DNA of 64,000 nucleotides, taken from NCBI GenBank assembly GCA_037381915.1, contig JARRQJ010000003.1, positions 62,001-126,000 of the forward strand. The letters run 5' to 3'. Under the pieces are notes generated by a model. It did not search any database and was not told where the DNA came from. It was given only the letters and a program-made list of their open reading frames with translations. Below, piece by piece: positions 45,525 through 54,890 of this stretch. The number at the start of each line of letters is the position of its first letter. Within the stretch, counting starts at the first letter, position 1. A program made the position numbers and the translations under genes. The DNA is from JARRQJ01 sp037381915. GTDB lineage: Bacteria; Pseudomonadota; Gammaproteobacteria; DRLM01.

Positions 45525-45856
45525 TAAATCGCCCTCGCCATCACCAGCAGCAGCCACGCCCCCATGGCGATCAGGCCCGCCGCAATCAGACTCAATACTG
45601 TGAGCCGTACCTTGAAGGAATGCAGGTAATCCATGGCGACATCACGCATCCCCACCCAGGCATGGACCAGCAGGAATCCAAACATCAACAGGGTCGAGAT
45701 ACTCATCAACGACGAAGTCATGAAACCTCGCCATGCGGAAAAGCCATGGGGCGTAACGGCGTTCAATCTGAACAGGAAAAACAGGAGATAGGCCGCCATA
45801 TACACGGCACTGAAGCGTTGCGCCAGCCACGCCTTCAAACCATAGGCGCGCGTCAT
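45524..45856 (-). CDS. sdhD: Succinate dehydrogenase membrane anchor SdhD
   Basis: A 110-residue anchor with three membrane helices (about 17-37, 50-75 and 84-107). HAWVGMRDVAMDYL is the conserved block carrying the haem-region His and quinone-site Asp. ATG 45856 overlaps the sdhC stop (ATGA). It holds haem b and quinone with SdhC. Confidence 0.92.
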   Translation of the reverse strand: MTRAYGLKAWLAQRFSAVYMAAYLLFFLFRLNAVTPHGFSAWRGFMTSSLMSISTLLMFGFLLVHAWVGMRDVAMDYLHSFKVRLTVLSLIAAGLIAMGAWLLLVMARAI

Positions 45857-46239
45857 AACCACAACAGAATCCCGGCAATCATCACCAGCGACACCAGGCT
45901 CCCTACCACTATCACCCATGCGCTGCGCCGCGCCTCATCCCGGTCCACACCGATACCCAAATCAATGAGCAGGACCCGCACGCCCGCGTACACATGGTGG
46001 GCCAAGGCCCAGAATATAACAATAACCAATAACTTAATCGTGACATGGTCAAGCAGACCTTGCACGCGCTGATAGCCGAGCTGGCTGCCCAAGGATAAAT
46101 CCAGCAAATAGATCGCAAAGGGGATGCTGAAGAACAGCACGACACCCGCTATCCTATGCGCGATGGAGATTAATGCTGAGATCGGCAGGCGAATGCGTGC
46201 AAGATCGAGGAATACCGGTCGATTATTTTTTTGTGGCAT
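45853..46239 (-). CDS. sdhC: Succinate dehydrogenase cytochrome b556 subunit SdhC
   Basis: A 128-residue cytochrome subunit. RPVFLDLARIRLPISALISI and AHRIAGVVLFF form the conserved N-terminal box with quinone-site residues. HHVYAGVRVLLIDLG carries the haem-ligand His. Three membrane helices are seen. First gene of sdhCDAB, divergent from ygfZ. Confidence 0.94.
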   Translation of the reverse strand: MPQKNNRPVFLDLARIRLPISALISIAHRIAGVVLFFSIPFAIYLLDLSLGSQLGYQRVQGLLDHVTIKLLVIVIFWALAHHVYAGVRVLLIDLGIGVDRDEARRSAWVIVVGSLVSLVMIAGILLWL

Positions 46240-46251
46240 ACAGTCCGTAGT

Positions 46252-46277
46252 CTAGACAACTCCTCCAGTTCGTCTAG
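46252..46277. promoter_or_regulatory. Inverted repeat in the sdhC-ygfZ divergent gap
   Basis: CTAGACAACT, spacer CCTCC, then AGTTCGTCTAG form an inverted repeat with 10-bp arms and one bulged C. It lies between the two start codons, overlapping where promoters of both genes are expected, so it could be an operator. Confidence 0.45.
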
Positions 46278-46304
46278 TATTATGCCCCGTGCGTATGATT
46301 GCAA
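46277..46304 (-). promoter_or_regulatory. Candidate promoter of sdhCDAB
   Basis: On minus, TTGCAA (46299-46304) and TAATAC (46277-46282) are 16 bases apart, about 40 bases before the sdhC start. The -10 abuts the inverted repeat at 46252-46277, which would then cover the transcription start. Confidence 0.4.
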
Positions 46305-46329
46305 TGGAAAAATTTACAGGAGATGCGCG

Positions 46330-47382
46330 ATGATGCTTCCTGAGTGGCGGGCTTTTCTCGAAAACGCCGGGGCGACGATCTTCGACGGACATGTCGCCCA
46401 CTTCGGTGATCCGTCCACCGAGACCCGCTTGACCGCCAACGGGGAGGTCTTGTCCGACCTGTCGCAGCGCGCGCTCATCGCCGTGCGCGGCGCCGATGCG
46501 CAAAAATACCTGCAAGGCCAGCTGACCAACGATATTTACGCCGTCACCGAGGAACGGAGTCAGCTCAGCGCCCATTGCAGTCCCAAGGGGCGTGCCCTCG
46601 CCTGTTTCCGCGTCTTTCGCCGGGGCGATGCCATCTATCTGGCCATGCCCGAGACGCTGCTCGAGCCCAGTTTAGCGCGTCTGCGCAAATATGTGCTGCT
46701 GAGCAAGGTCACCCTGGAAACGGACACGGACCTGGTGCAAATAGGTTATTCCGGAGCTGGGGGCGATAGCCGTTTGCGCGAAATCATCGCGGCCGTGCCC
46801 GAAGAGCCGGATATGGTCACGCATGCCGACGGGATCAGCGCGATCCGCGTCCCCGGACCGCATGCGCGCTTTGAGCTGCTGGGTCCGCTCGCCGCCATCA
46901 AGGCCCTTTGGACTGAACTCGGCGCATACGCTACCCCGGTGGGTACTGGGCCATGGTCCTTGCTGGACATCCTTGCCGGCGTCCCCACCCTTGCTCCGGA
47001 GACCGCGGATAGCTTCGTACCCCAGATGATCAACCTGGATCTACTGAACGGCATCAGCTTCAAGAAGGGTTGCTACACCGGCCAGGAAATCGTAGCGCGC
47101 ACCCACTACCTGGGCAAACTCAAACGCCGCATGTACCGGCTGCACTGTCCCGGCACGGAACCGCCGCCCCCCTCGACCGCCATCTACAACGCCGCCCTGC
47201 GCAGCGACGAAAGCGTCGGCAGCGTGATCGCGGCGCAGACAGCCCCGGAGGGCGGGATTGCCCTGCTTGCAGTGCTACAAAGCGAGGCGACGCACCGTGG
47301 GGAATTGCGGCTGGCCCGCATCGACGGCCCATCCTGCACCCTGCAGGCCCTTCCCTATGATCCGGACGCGGCCGCCGGTTGA
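46330..47382 (+). CDS. ygfZ: tRNA-modifying / Fe-S assembly protein YgfZ
   Basis: A 350-residue member of the GcvT-like folate-binding family. The signature KKGCYTGQEIVARTHYLGK contains the conserved cysteine. YgfZ supports Fe-S enzymes such as MiaB and succinate dehydrogenase and needs folate. AGGAG lies 8 bases before ATG 46330; a second ATG follows directly at 46333. Its position opposite sdhCDAB and sdhE suits a shared role in respiratory enzyme maturation. Confidence 0.93.
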   Translation: MMLPEWRAFLENAGATIFDGHVAHFGDPSTETRLTANGEVLSDLSQRALIAVRGADAQKYLQGQLTNDIYAVTEERSQLSAHCSPKGRALACFRVFRRGDAIYLAMPETLLEPSLARLRKYVLLSKVTLETDTDLVQIGYSGAGGDSRLREIIAAVPEEPDMVTHADGISAIRVPGPHARFELLGPLAAIKALWTELGAYATPVGTGPWSLLDILAGVPTLAPETADSFVPQMINLDLLNGISFKKGCYTGQEIVARTHYLGKLKRRMYRLHCPGTEPPPPSTAIYNAALRSDESVGSVIAAQTAPEGGIALLAVLQSEATHRGELRLARIDGPSCTLQALPYDPDAAAG

Positions 47383-47587
47383 AGAATCTTCGATTTGCGC
47401 AACAGCTTCGGCGTCCCGATTCTTCACCGTGGTCCACGCGTGTGCATCCTCGCGCCGCTCGCACACGAAGTATTACGCGGCCGAATTCACTACGATTATG
47501 AAACGGCATCCGCCGCCGGTGCGAAGAACAAGCCCGCCGACAAAACGCCTCCATACAAAGGAATAGCGGCCCAATCTGCCGACGGCG

Positions 47588-49102
47588 TCACTTGTGCCGC
47601 ATGTGGGGAAACAGCAAGACGTCGCGGATCGAGGGAGAATCGGTAAACAGCATCACCAGCCGATCGATGCCGATCCCCTCGCCCGCGGTGGGCGGCAAGC
47701 CGTGTTCCAGGGCGACGATATAGTCCTCGTCAAAGTGCATGGCCTCCTCGTCGCCCGCTTCCTTTTCCTCGAGCTGCTTGCGGAAACGCTCGGCCTGATC
47801 TTCGGCGTCATTCAATTCCGAAAAGCCGTTGGCGATCTCGCGGCCGCCGACGAAGAATTCAAAGCGATCGGTGACGAACGGGTCGGCATCGTTGCGCCGC
47901 GCCAAGGGCGACACCTCGGTGGGATAGGCGGTTATAAAAGTCGGATCCTTAAGCCGGTGCTCCACGGTCTTCTCGAAGATCTCGATCTGGATCTTTCCCA
48001 AACCGTAGCCGTCCTTGAGCGGAATGGCCAGCTTCTCCGCCGTGCGCCGCGCCCTCTCCAGATCGTCGATATCCGGCGCCGTCAAGCCCGGATTAAAGTG
48101 CAATATGGATTCTTTGACCGTCATGCGACGGAAGGGCTGGCCGAAATCATAGCTCTCACCTTGATAGCTCACCGTGGTCGTGCCCAATATCCGCTGGGCC
48201 ATACCGCGCAGCAAATTTTCGGTGAGATCCATGAGGTCGCAATAGTCCGCATAGGCCTCATAGAATTCCAACATGGTGAATTCCGGGTTGTGCCGGGTCG
48301 ACAGGCCTTCATTGCGGAAATTGCGGTTGATCTCATAGACCCGTTCGAATCCGCCCACTACCAGCCGCTTCAAATACAGTTCGGGTGCGATGCGTAGAAA
48401 CAGGTCCATGTCCAGGGCATTGTGGTAGGTGGTAAACGGCCGCGCCGTGGCGCCGCCGGGGATGACCTGCATCATGGGCGTCTCGACTTCCAGAAATCCG
48501 CGGGTGTTGAGAAAATCGCGGATAAAATGGATGATGGCGGTGCGCATGCGAAAGATATCGCGGCTCACGTCGTTCATGATCAGGTCGAGATAGCGTTGAC
48601 GATAGCGCGTCTCCTGGTCGGCGAGCCCGTGGAATTTCTCCGGGAGCGGCCGCAGCGATTTGGTCAATAAACGCAGCTTGTCCACCTTGACCGACAATTC
48701 ACCGGTCTTGGTCCTGAACAACACCCCCTCGCCCCCCAGGATATCGCCTATATCCCACGTCTTGAACGACTCGTAAACGCCCCGCGGCAGGGCATCGCGC
48801 TGCACGAACAACTGGATGCGTCCCGACATATCCAGCAATTGGGCGAAACTGGCCTTGCCCATCACACGCTTGGCCATCATTCGTCCCGCGACGCTCACCC
48901 GACGCGGATTCGCCTCCAGATACGCGTTGTCCTTATCGCCGTATTCGGCGTGCAGTTCGCCCGCCATCACATTGCGGCGAAAATCGATGGGAAATGCGAT
49001 GCCCTGTTCGCGCAGCGCCGCCAATTTGGCGCGACGCTGGGCGATCAAGGCGTGCTCATCCTGCTCCGCTTCGGTCTTGCTACGATCAACGCTGTCCGTC
49101 AT
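47588..49102 (-). CDS. lysS: Lysyl-tRNA synthetase (class II)
   Basis: A 504-residue class II synthetase. An N-terminal OB anticodon-binding domain (about 65-160) is followed by the catalytic core with motif 2 (FRNEGLSTRHNPEFTMLEFY) and motif 3 (GIGIDRLVMLFTDSPSIRDV). It charges tRNA-Lys. It starts 6 bp after prfB, the common prfB-lysS pair. Its 3' end faces ygfZ across 205 bp in which I see no clear terminator. Confidence 0.97.
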   Translation of the reverse strand: MTDSVDRSKTEAEQDEHALIAQRRAKLAALREQGIAFPIDFRRNVMAGELHAEYGDKDNAYLEANPRRVSVAGRMMAKRVMGKASFAQLLDMSGRIQLFVQRDALPRGVYESFKTWDIGDILGGEGVLFRTKTGELSVKVDKLRLLTKSLRPLPEKFHGLADQETRYRQRYLDLIMNDVSRDIFRMRTAIIHFIRDFLNTRGFLEVETPMMQVIPGGATARPFTTYHNALDMDLFLRIAPELYLKRLVVGGFERVYEINRNFRNEGLSTRHNPEFTMLEFYEAYADYCDLMDLTENLLRGMAQRILGTTTVSYQGESYDFGQPFRRMTVKESILHFNPGLTAPDIDDLERARRTAEKLAIPLKDGYGLGKIQIEIFEKTVEHRLKDPTFITAYPTEVSPLARRNDADPFVTDRFEFFVGGREIANGFSELNDAEDQAERFRKQLEEKEAGDEEAMHFDEDYIVALEHGLPPTAGEGIGIDRLVMLFTDSPSIRDVLLFPHMRHK

Positions 49103-49108
49103 TGCCTG

Positions 49109-50204
49109 TTACAATCCGCTCTTCAAGCTTGCTTCAATAAATCCGTCCAGATCGCCGTCCAGCGCCGCCTGGGTATTACCCACCTCGACGCCGGTACGCA
49201 GGTCTTTGATGCGGGACTGATCCAACACATAGGAGCGAATCTGACTGCCCCAGCCGATGTCCGACTTGCTGTCTTCCAGCGCCTGCTCGGCGACGCGGCG
49301 CTTCTGCATCTCCATTTCATACAGCTTGGCCTTGAGCTGTTTCATGGCAGTGGCGCGATTCTTATGTTGCGAGCGATCGCTTTGACACGATACCACGATA
49401 CCGCTGGGAACGTGAGTAATGCGGATGGCCGACTCGGTGCGGTTGACGTGCTGTCCGCCGGCGCCGCTGGCGCGATAGGTGTCCACCTTCAAATCCACGG
49501 GGTTGATTTCGATATCGATGTCATCGTCCACTTCCGGTGATATGAACACCGAGGCGAACGAGGTGTGCCGACGGTTGCCGGAGTCGAACGGCGATTTACG
49601 GACCAGGCGATGCACCCCGGTCTCGGTACGCAACCAGCCGTAGGCGTAATCCCCCTCGAATTTCACCGTTGCGCTCTTGATCCCCGCCACTTCACCGTCG
49701 GAGATCTCGATGATTTCCGTGTTGAAGCCGTGCCGCTCGCCCCAACGCAGGTACATCCGCAGTAGCATGTTGGCCCAATCCTGGGCCTCGGTGCCGCCGG
49801 AGCCGGCCTGGATGTCCATGAAGGCGTTGTTGGGATCCATCTCGCCGGAAAACATGCGGCGAAATTCCAGGGCTTCAAGGTGCCCTTCCAATCTGTCCAG
49901 GTCGGCAACCACCCCCTCCACCGTCGCCTCGTCCCCCTCCTCCTCGGCCAATTCCAGCAATCCGCCGGCGTCCTCCAAACCCGTGTCCAGTGAGCGGATG
50001 GTATTCACCACCTGTTCAAGCCTGGCCCGCTCCCTGCCCAAATCCTGGGCGCGCTCCGGTTTATTCCAGATATCAGGTTCTTCCAGTTCCCGCTCGACCT
50101 CCACCAACCGCTCACGCTTGGTGTCGTAGTCAAAGATACCCCCTCAGGGAGGCGGCCCGCTCCCTCATGTCGTCGATGCGTCTATATATGATATTGATTT
50201 CCAT
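49109..50204 (-). CDS. prfB: Peptide chain release factor RF2 with programmed +1 frameshift
   Basis: RF2 releases peptides at UGA and UAA. Translation starts at ATG 50204 and runs 24 codons to an in-frame TGA at 50130-50132. The shift site reads AGGGGG-TAT-CTT-TGA-C on minus, with the internal Shine-Dalgarno at the canonical distance; a +1 slip on CTT gives the remaining frame to 49109. The joined product has 364 residues, the RF2 length. KSPFDSG holds the SPF stop-codon tripeptide, and GAGGQHVNRTES holds the GGQ that enters the peptidyl-transferase centre. Low RF2 lets the shift occur, so synthesis is self-regulated. Confidence 0.96.
50130..50145 (-). promoter_or_regulatory. RF2 recoding signal
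   Basis: On minus AGGGGG, three bases, then CTT-TGA-C. This is the conserved prfB +1 frameshift element: internal Shine-Dalgarno, slippery Leu codon and poor-context UGA. Confidence 0.95.
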
Positions 50205-50385
50205 AATGAAAATGTAGTTGCCCCATCAAAAATAGTTGGTGATTTTAGCACAACCGCCCAAGTCAGGCCTAACGTTTTCAAGGTGTTAATGCGTCAGCAT
50301 ACTACCGCGTGGCTTGCTTACCGGATACTTAATGACGCAGCGCTCTTACCTAAAGAAACAAAATGAAGGCTTGCCTTAATCCATT

Positions 50386-50405
50386 TTTGGGATAGAATTC
50401 CCAAA
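50386..50405. promoter_or_regulatory. Putative operator 1 of the lipoprotein cassettes
   Basis: TTTGGGA-TAGAAT-TCCCAAA, a perfect 7-6-7 inverted repeat, ends 81 bases before the first A lipoprotein start. The same arms and spacer length recur before the second A gene. The rest of 50205-50486 holds no gene that I can see. Confidence 0.7.
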
Positions 50406-50486
50406 TACGGTTCTTGGCAAACCTGACAATTCGCAACCGTCGCTTCACGGTTCTTAATTGGTGGCATTAAGGTAAGGAGCATCATC

Positions 50487-51989
50487 ATGATGACGCAACA
50501 GCAGATCGCGATCGCGGGGACCGCCCTTGCAATCACGCTGACCCTCATGGCTTGTGGCAGCGGTAGCGACGGTACCAGCGGATCCCTGTCTTCCAGCTCG
50601 ACGACAACGACCAGTCAAGGCGTCATTACCGGCTTTGGCAGCGTCTTCGTTAACGGCGTCGAATATTACATCGGCAACAACACCGCAATCAGTGTCAACG
50701 GACGTGATAGGTCGGAATCCGACCTGCAACTGGGCATGTTGGTCACTGTGAAAGGCACCGTAAACCCGGACGGCAAGATCGGCATGGCGAACGAGATCAC
50801 CTACGCCAACCAGGTGAATGGCGTGGTAACCGCGAACACCGTAAGCAGCGACGGCACCGGCACCTTGACGGTCATGGGCCAAACCGTCACCGTCACCGCC
50901 GATACGGTGTTCGACAGTAACGTCGCCGGCATCACCTCGCCGGACCTCATACAAGTCGGCAACATCGTCGAGATCAGCGGCTATGCCTCGAATACCGGTG
51001 ACATCACGGCAACCCGCATCGAGGTGAAGGCCAGTTCCCAGACGGCTGTAGCGATGATAGAGGTGAAAGGCGTCATCTCGAATCTCGACACGACCACTTC
51101 CACGTTCACCATCGGCGGTCTGACGGTCGATTACAGCGGACTCAGCGCCGCCAACCTGCCCAGCGTCGCCCTCGCGGACGGCCTCTATGTCGAAGTAAAA
51201 AGCACGACGACCTTCGATGGGACTGGCCCGTTAGTCGCGAGCGCGATCTATCTGGAAGACGATGGTTTCAAAGGTCATGATGGCCACGAAGGCGAAGGTC
51301 TCGAAGTATGGGGCCTAGTCACCGCGGATTATGCCAATGGCCAGTTTGAGGTGAACGGACGCACCGTTCAGGTCGATGCAAACACTCTGCTCGTCAACGG
51401 CACCACCGACCAGTTGCTGACCGGCAACCAGATCAAGGTCCGCACTCACTATGACGCCAATGGCAATCTGGTGGCGGATAGGATCGAATTCAAATTTACT
51501 ACCGCATATGAATTCCAGGGAACCCTGCAAGCGGTCGACACCACAGCCGGCACGGTCACGGTGCTCGGTAAGACCATCTACGTCAACTCCAGTACTCTCA
51601 TGATGGACAAGAGCAGTGACGCCATGCGTTACTTCAGTCTCACCGACCTGGATCCCAATAACTCCGATTATCTCGAAGTCCATGCCTATAAGGACGCCGC
51701 CACCGGCAACTTAATCGCCACCAAGCTGGAACGGGAAAGCTACTCGTCCCAGTCTAAGCTCATCGGGCCGGTGCAAGCCGTTAACAGCCTCGTCGTAGCC
51801 GACGTCCCCGTCGACACCTCCACCGCGGGCATCATTCCCACCCTGAATGTGGGCCAGACCGTGATGATCATCGGCAGCTATAGCAACGATACCTTGACGG
51901 CCACGAAGCTTTCAGTGGTTCAGCCCCTGGCGTCGGAGCATGGCTTTGAAACCTATCATGACAATCATTTCGACGAACATATGAGTTAA
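50487..51989 (+). CDS. Repeat lipoprotein A1 (DUF5666-like units)
   Basis: A 500-residue secreted lipoprotein. The signal ends in the lipobox LMAC with Cys23 and a following Gly, which points to outer-membrane sorting. After a Ser/Thr linker, about six beta-rich units of 60-75 residues follow, each with a V-x-G-x-V opening and an x-A-T-x-I/L-E ending; the first is GVITGFGSVFVNGVEY. The units look like small OB-type barrels of the DUF5666 kind, and no catalytic motif is seen. AAGGAG precedes ATG 50487. The paralogue at 54991 shares this architecture throughout. Function is unknown; surface binding or structural roles are possible. Confidence 0.8.
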   Translation: MMTQQQIAIAGTALAITLTLMACGSGSDGTSGSLSSSSTTTTSQGVITGFGSVFVNGVEYYIGNNTAISVNGRDRSESDLQLGMLVTVKGTVNPDGKIGMANEITYANQVNGVVTANTVSSDGTGTLTVMGQTVTVTADTVFDSNVAGITSPDLIQVGNIVEISGYASNTGDITATRIEVKASSQTAVAMIEVKGVISNLDTTTSTFTIGGLTVDYSGLSAANLPSVALADGLYVEVKSTTTFDGTGPLVASAIYLEDDGFKGHDGHEGEGLEVWGLVTADYANGQFEVNGRTVQVDANTLLVNGTTDQLLTGNQIKVRTHYDANGNLVADRIEFKFTTAYEFQGTLQAVDTTAGTVTVLGKTIYVNSSTLMMDKSSDAMRYFSLTDLDPNNSDYLEVHAYKDAATGNLIATKLERESYSSQSKLIGPVQAVNSLVVADVPVDTSTAGIIPTLNVGQTVMIIGSYSNDTLTATKLSVVQPLASEHGFETYHDNHFDEHMS

Positions 51990-52054
51990 TATCCAGCTAC
52001 GCAACGTAAGGCATGCTATAGAAGCGGTGATCTTGACAACCAGTTATCAATTGT

Positions 52055-52876
52055 ATGGCAACGGCACTCAATAAAGCCCTCTCAGCGGCGATCCTCAGGC
52101 TTCTCCGCCCTCTGGTACGCATATTGTTGCGCAATGGCGTTTCCTATAATGGCTTTGCTGATCTGGCGAAATGGATGTTCGTGGACGTCGCCGCCAAGGA
52201 ATTCGGCGTCCCCGGACGTAAACAATCCGACTCGCGAATTTCTGTAGTTACCGGACTGACGCGCAAGGAAGTGGCGCGGGTCAAAGGCATTGAGACCCCG
52301 GACGACAGCGCTGCCGAACAGCAGTACAATCGAGCCGCCCGGGTCATCGCCGGGTGGTTGCGCGACCGACGCTTCTGTGCGCAGGACGGATCCCCCACGC
52401 TTCTCCCCTTTGATGGCGAAAACAGTTTCAGCGAATTGGTCAAATCCTACAGCGGCGACATGACTGCACGCTCCATTCTCGATGAACTAATACGCGTCGG
52501 CGCGGTCGAACGCACTCAAGAGGGTATGATACATCTGCTTGTCTCAGCCTATGTACCAGTGGGCAGTGATGCCGGAAAGCTCCATATTCTCGGCACCGAT
52601 ATAGCTTTGCTCATTGGAACCATTGACCACAACATGCACGAGTCGCAACAACAACCCCGTTTTCAGCGCAAGGTTGCCTACGACAACCTGCCCGAAGAGG
52701 CTCTGCCCAAACTGCGGGAGTTGGCCAATGCTCATGGTCAGGCACTGCTGCAGGAAATCGATCGTTATCTATCTCAGCAGGACCGCGACATCAATCCGGG
52801 CGTTGAGGGAACCGGACGCAAGCACGCGGGCCTAGGCATCTACCTATTCGAGGAAGATGTGCCCGAGGAGAATTGA
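52055..52876 (+). CDS. Putative DNA-binding regulator R1 (DUF6502-like)
   Basis: A 273-residue cytoplasmic protein without signal or membrane helix. The N-terminal third is basic and helical, with LRPLVRILLRNGVSYNGFAD and then RISVVTGLTRKEVARV at 61-76, which has the pattern of a helix-turn-helix. A middle region follows (ARVIAGWLRDRRFC), and the C-terminus ends in YLSQQDRDINPG and YLFEEDVPEEN. I associate it with DUF6502, a family of unknown function; regulation is inference from the helix-turn-helix pattern and from the shared operators beside it. It ends one base before the B1 start, so R1 and B1 are coupled. The paralogue is at 56409. Confidence 0.7.
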   Translation: MATALNKALSAAILRLLRPLVRILLRNGVSYNGFADLAKWMFVDVAAKEFGVPGRKQSDSRISVVTGLTRKEVARVKGIETPDDSAAEQQYNRAARVIAGWLRDRRFCAQDGSPTLLPFDGENSFSELVKSYSGDMTARSILDELIRVGAVERTQEGMIHLLVSAYVPVGSDAGKLHILGTDIALLIGTIDHNMHESQQQPRFQRKVAYDNLPEEALPKLRELANAHGQALLQEIDRYLSQQDRDINPGVEGTGRKHAGLGIYLFEEDVPEEN

Positions 52877-52877
52877 C

Positions 52878-54416
52878 ATGGCAAGCCAGCGAGTCAGATA
52901 TTTCAGCTTGATGACCGTATTTCTACTCGGTCTCGTGGCTTGCGGCGGCGGCACGCAGGTAGCCGGTGGCGGTATCGGTGGCACCGGCATCAGTCAGGGC
53001 CCTATCACTGGCTTCGGCAGCATTTTCGTCAACGGTGTCGAATTCAATACCGACAACGCTACCATCATCAAGGACGGCACAGCCATCGGCCCTGTTTCTA
53101 CGAGCGAGCTGAAAAATTATTTGAAGGTCGGCATGGTGGTCACCGTTGACGGTAGCATCGCCAACAGCATCAGCGGCACGGCCGCCAGCGTGACCTATGC
53201 CAAGGAATTGGAGGGACCCATCTCCGCCATCACGCTTCCCAACACTCTCTCCGTACTCGGACAAACGGTGATCGTGGACAATTTGACCAAGATTGAGGTT
53301 GCGGGCTTAGCCACGCCGTCGATTTCCGATCTCGCGGTCGGCGACGTCGTCGAGGTAAGCGGTTATTCTACCGCCGCCGGTATTCGCGCCACCTATATCG
53401 ACGCCAAACCAAGTGGTACAACGAAGGAATACGAATTAAACGGCATGATTGGCGCAATCAACGCAAGCAATCCCACCCTGCTCACCATCGGAACCCAAAC
53501 GGTGGATATCAACGGAGCCAGTTTTAACTTTACGCCGAAGGTCGGTGACTACGTCGAGGTCAAGGGCACAATCAGCGCGGGAGGCATTTTGGCGGCCACT
53601 TCGCTCGAACTCAAATCCCGTGCTTTAAACCTGGCGAATGCAGACAAAGCGGAAGTAGAAGGCTACGTCACGGCTACGACCTCCGCCACTGAGTTCGTAC
53701 TAAACGCCCAAGTAGTACAGATCACCGCCCAAACCACGTTCAGCGGTGGCATCGCCTCCGATATTGTACCGGGAGTGATAGTTGAAGTTGAAGGATCCTT
53801 AGTCGACGGCACGCTCATCGCTACAAAGATATCCTTCGAGGATGATCTCGAATTGGAAGGAAATGTTGCAGCTATCAACACCTCCACAAACACCTTAACC
53901 TTAGCTTCCTACCCCGCCATCAGTATCAGCTTCAGCGCCATTTTGACGGATCTTGAAGGCGTACCCAACTTCACTGCAATTAACCCCGGTGACCATATAA
54001 AGGTACGGGGGCGTCCGCTGGACGCCTCCAACTGCAGTAGCGGGACATGTGTGTTGGCCACCCAGCTTACTCTGGAAAGCGCCGTCGCGGGAAGCACCGG
54101 CGGATCGAGCGGATCAACATCAACTGGCTCAAGCGGCTCAGGAAGCTCCACTGACAGTTCCGGTGGCTCGACCACATCGACAACGGACACCACCACCGTC
54201 GAGCTTCAAGGCCCCATTGATAACATCGTACCTGGCCAAAGCTTCACCGTTCTCGGCGTTACGGTAGACGCTACTTCCCTGACCAGCTTTAGTGGCGATG
54301 GCATTACCGACAGCTCCACATTTTTTGACACGGTCAAAAGCGGCGATCTGGTCGATGTCACGGGGACACAAGTGGGCACGATTGTTACTTGGCAAGCGGT
54401 AGAACTAGACAACTGA
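52878..54416 (+). CDS. Repeat lipoprotein B1 (DUF5666-like units)
   Basis: A 512-residue lipoprotein. Lipobox LVAC with Cys22, then a Gly-rich stretch and GPITGFGSIFVNGVEF. Five or so beta units follow. A Ser/Gly/Thr-only linker lies at about 405-440, and a final unit from about 441 (VELQGPIDNI) ends the protein. The linker is absent from the paralogue B2. GAGGAG overlaps the R1 stop and lies seven bases before ATG 52878. It resembles A1 in its first unit but is otherwise clearly different. Probably anchored in the outer membrane; function unknown. Confidence 0.78.
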   Translation: MASQRVRYFSLMTVFLLGLVACGGGTQVAGGGIGGTGISQGPITGFGSIFVNGVEFNTDNATIIKDGTAIGPVSTSELKNYLKVGMVVTVDGSIANSISGTAASVTYAKELEGPISAITLPNTLSVLGQTVIVDNLTKIEVAGLATPSISDLAVGDVVEVSGYSTAAGIRATYIDAKPSGTTKEYELNGMIGAINASNPTLLTIGTQTVDINGASFNFTPKVGDYVEVKGTISAGGILAATSLELKSRALNLANADKAEVEGYVTATTSATEFVLNAQVVQITAQTTFSGGIASDIVPGVIVEVEGSLVDGTLIATKISFEDDLELEGNVAAINTSTNTLTLASYPAISISFSAILTDLEGVPNFTAINPGDHIKVRGRPLDASNCSSGTCVLATQLTLESAVAGSTGGSSGSTSTGSSGSGSSTDSSGGSTTSTTDTTTVELQGPIDNIVPGQSFTVLGVTVDATSLTSFSGDGITDSSTFFDTVKSGDLVDVTGTQVGTIVTWQAVELDN

Positions 54417-54448
54417 AAATGGAAAGTCTCCACCACCGCTAGAATTGC

Positions 54449-54496
54449 CTTTCGGCCTGCCGAATCCACCTTAAGCTTTTCTGGTGGGACCGAAAG
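54449..54496 (+). terminator. Possible terminator of cassette 1
   Basis: CTTTCGG (54449-54455) pairs with CCGAAAG (54490-54496), and CCACC with GGTGG inside it. CGTTTCTCTT follows. It lies 33 bp after the B1 stop codon. The fold is imperfect. Confidence 0.4.
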
Positions 54497-54890
54497 CGTT
54501 TCTCTTGAGCGAGCTTCGCTGCTCTATACTCAGCCCTCATTGGCTACGGCGCATTGCGACACCATTGCAGGGCCACCCATACGAGCCCAACGCCCCCGCC
54601 CAAACGCAGAAAATCATCACGGCCGGGTTGTAGCTAGTCTCCGTAACTGTTCCTTTCCCACCAGCCATGCTGCGCTTGGCGCGTCGTCCCGGCGCAATCT
54701 CCTATGCAGTTCAAGCCAGGTGAGCCGCCTAGGATGGGTATTCTGTGATACCCAACTGATTAGAATAATCACCATTCCCCAAACGATCCTAACAGCGTGG
54801 ATCGGCCTCTTCTCTCACCCACGGGCTGAATTACTCTGGAAATGTGACCCCACCCTCAGTTCCAGTATCTACTGCTTGCACGCCATCATT

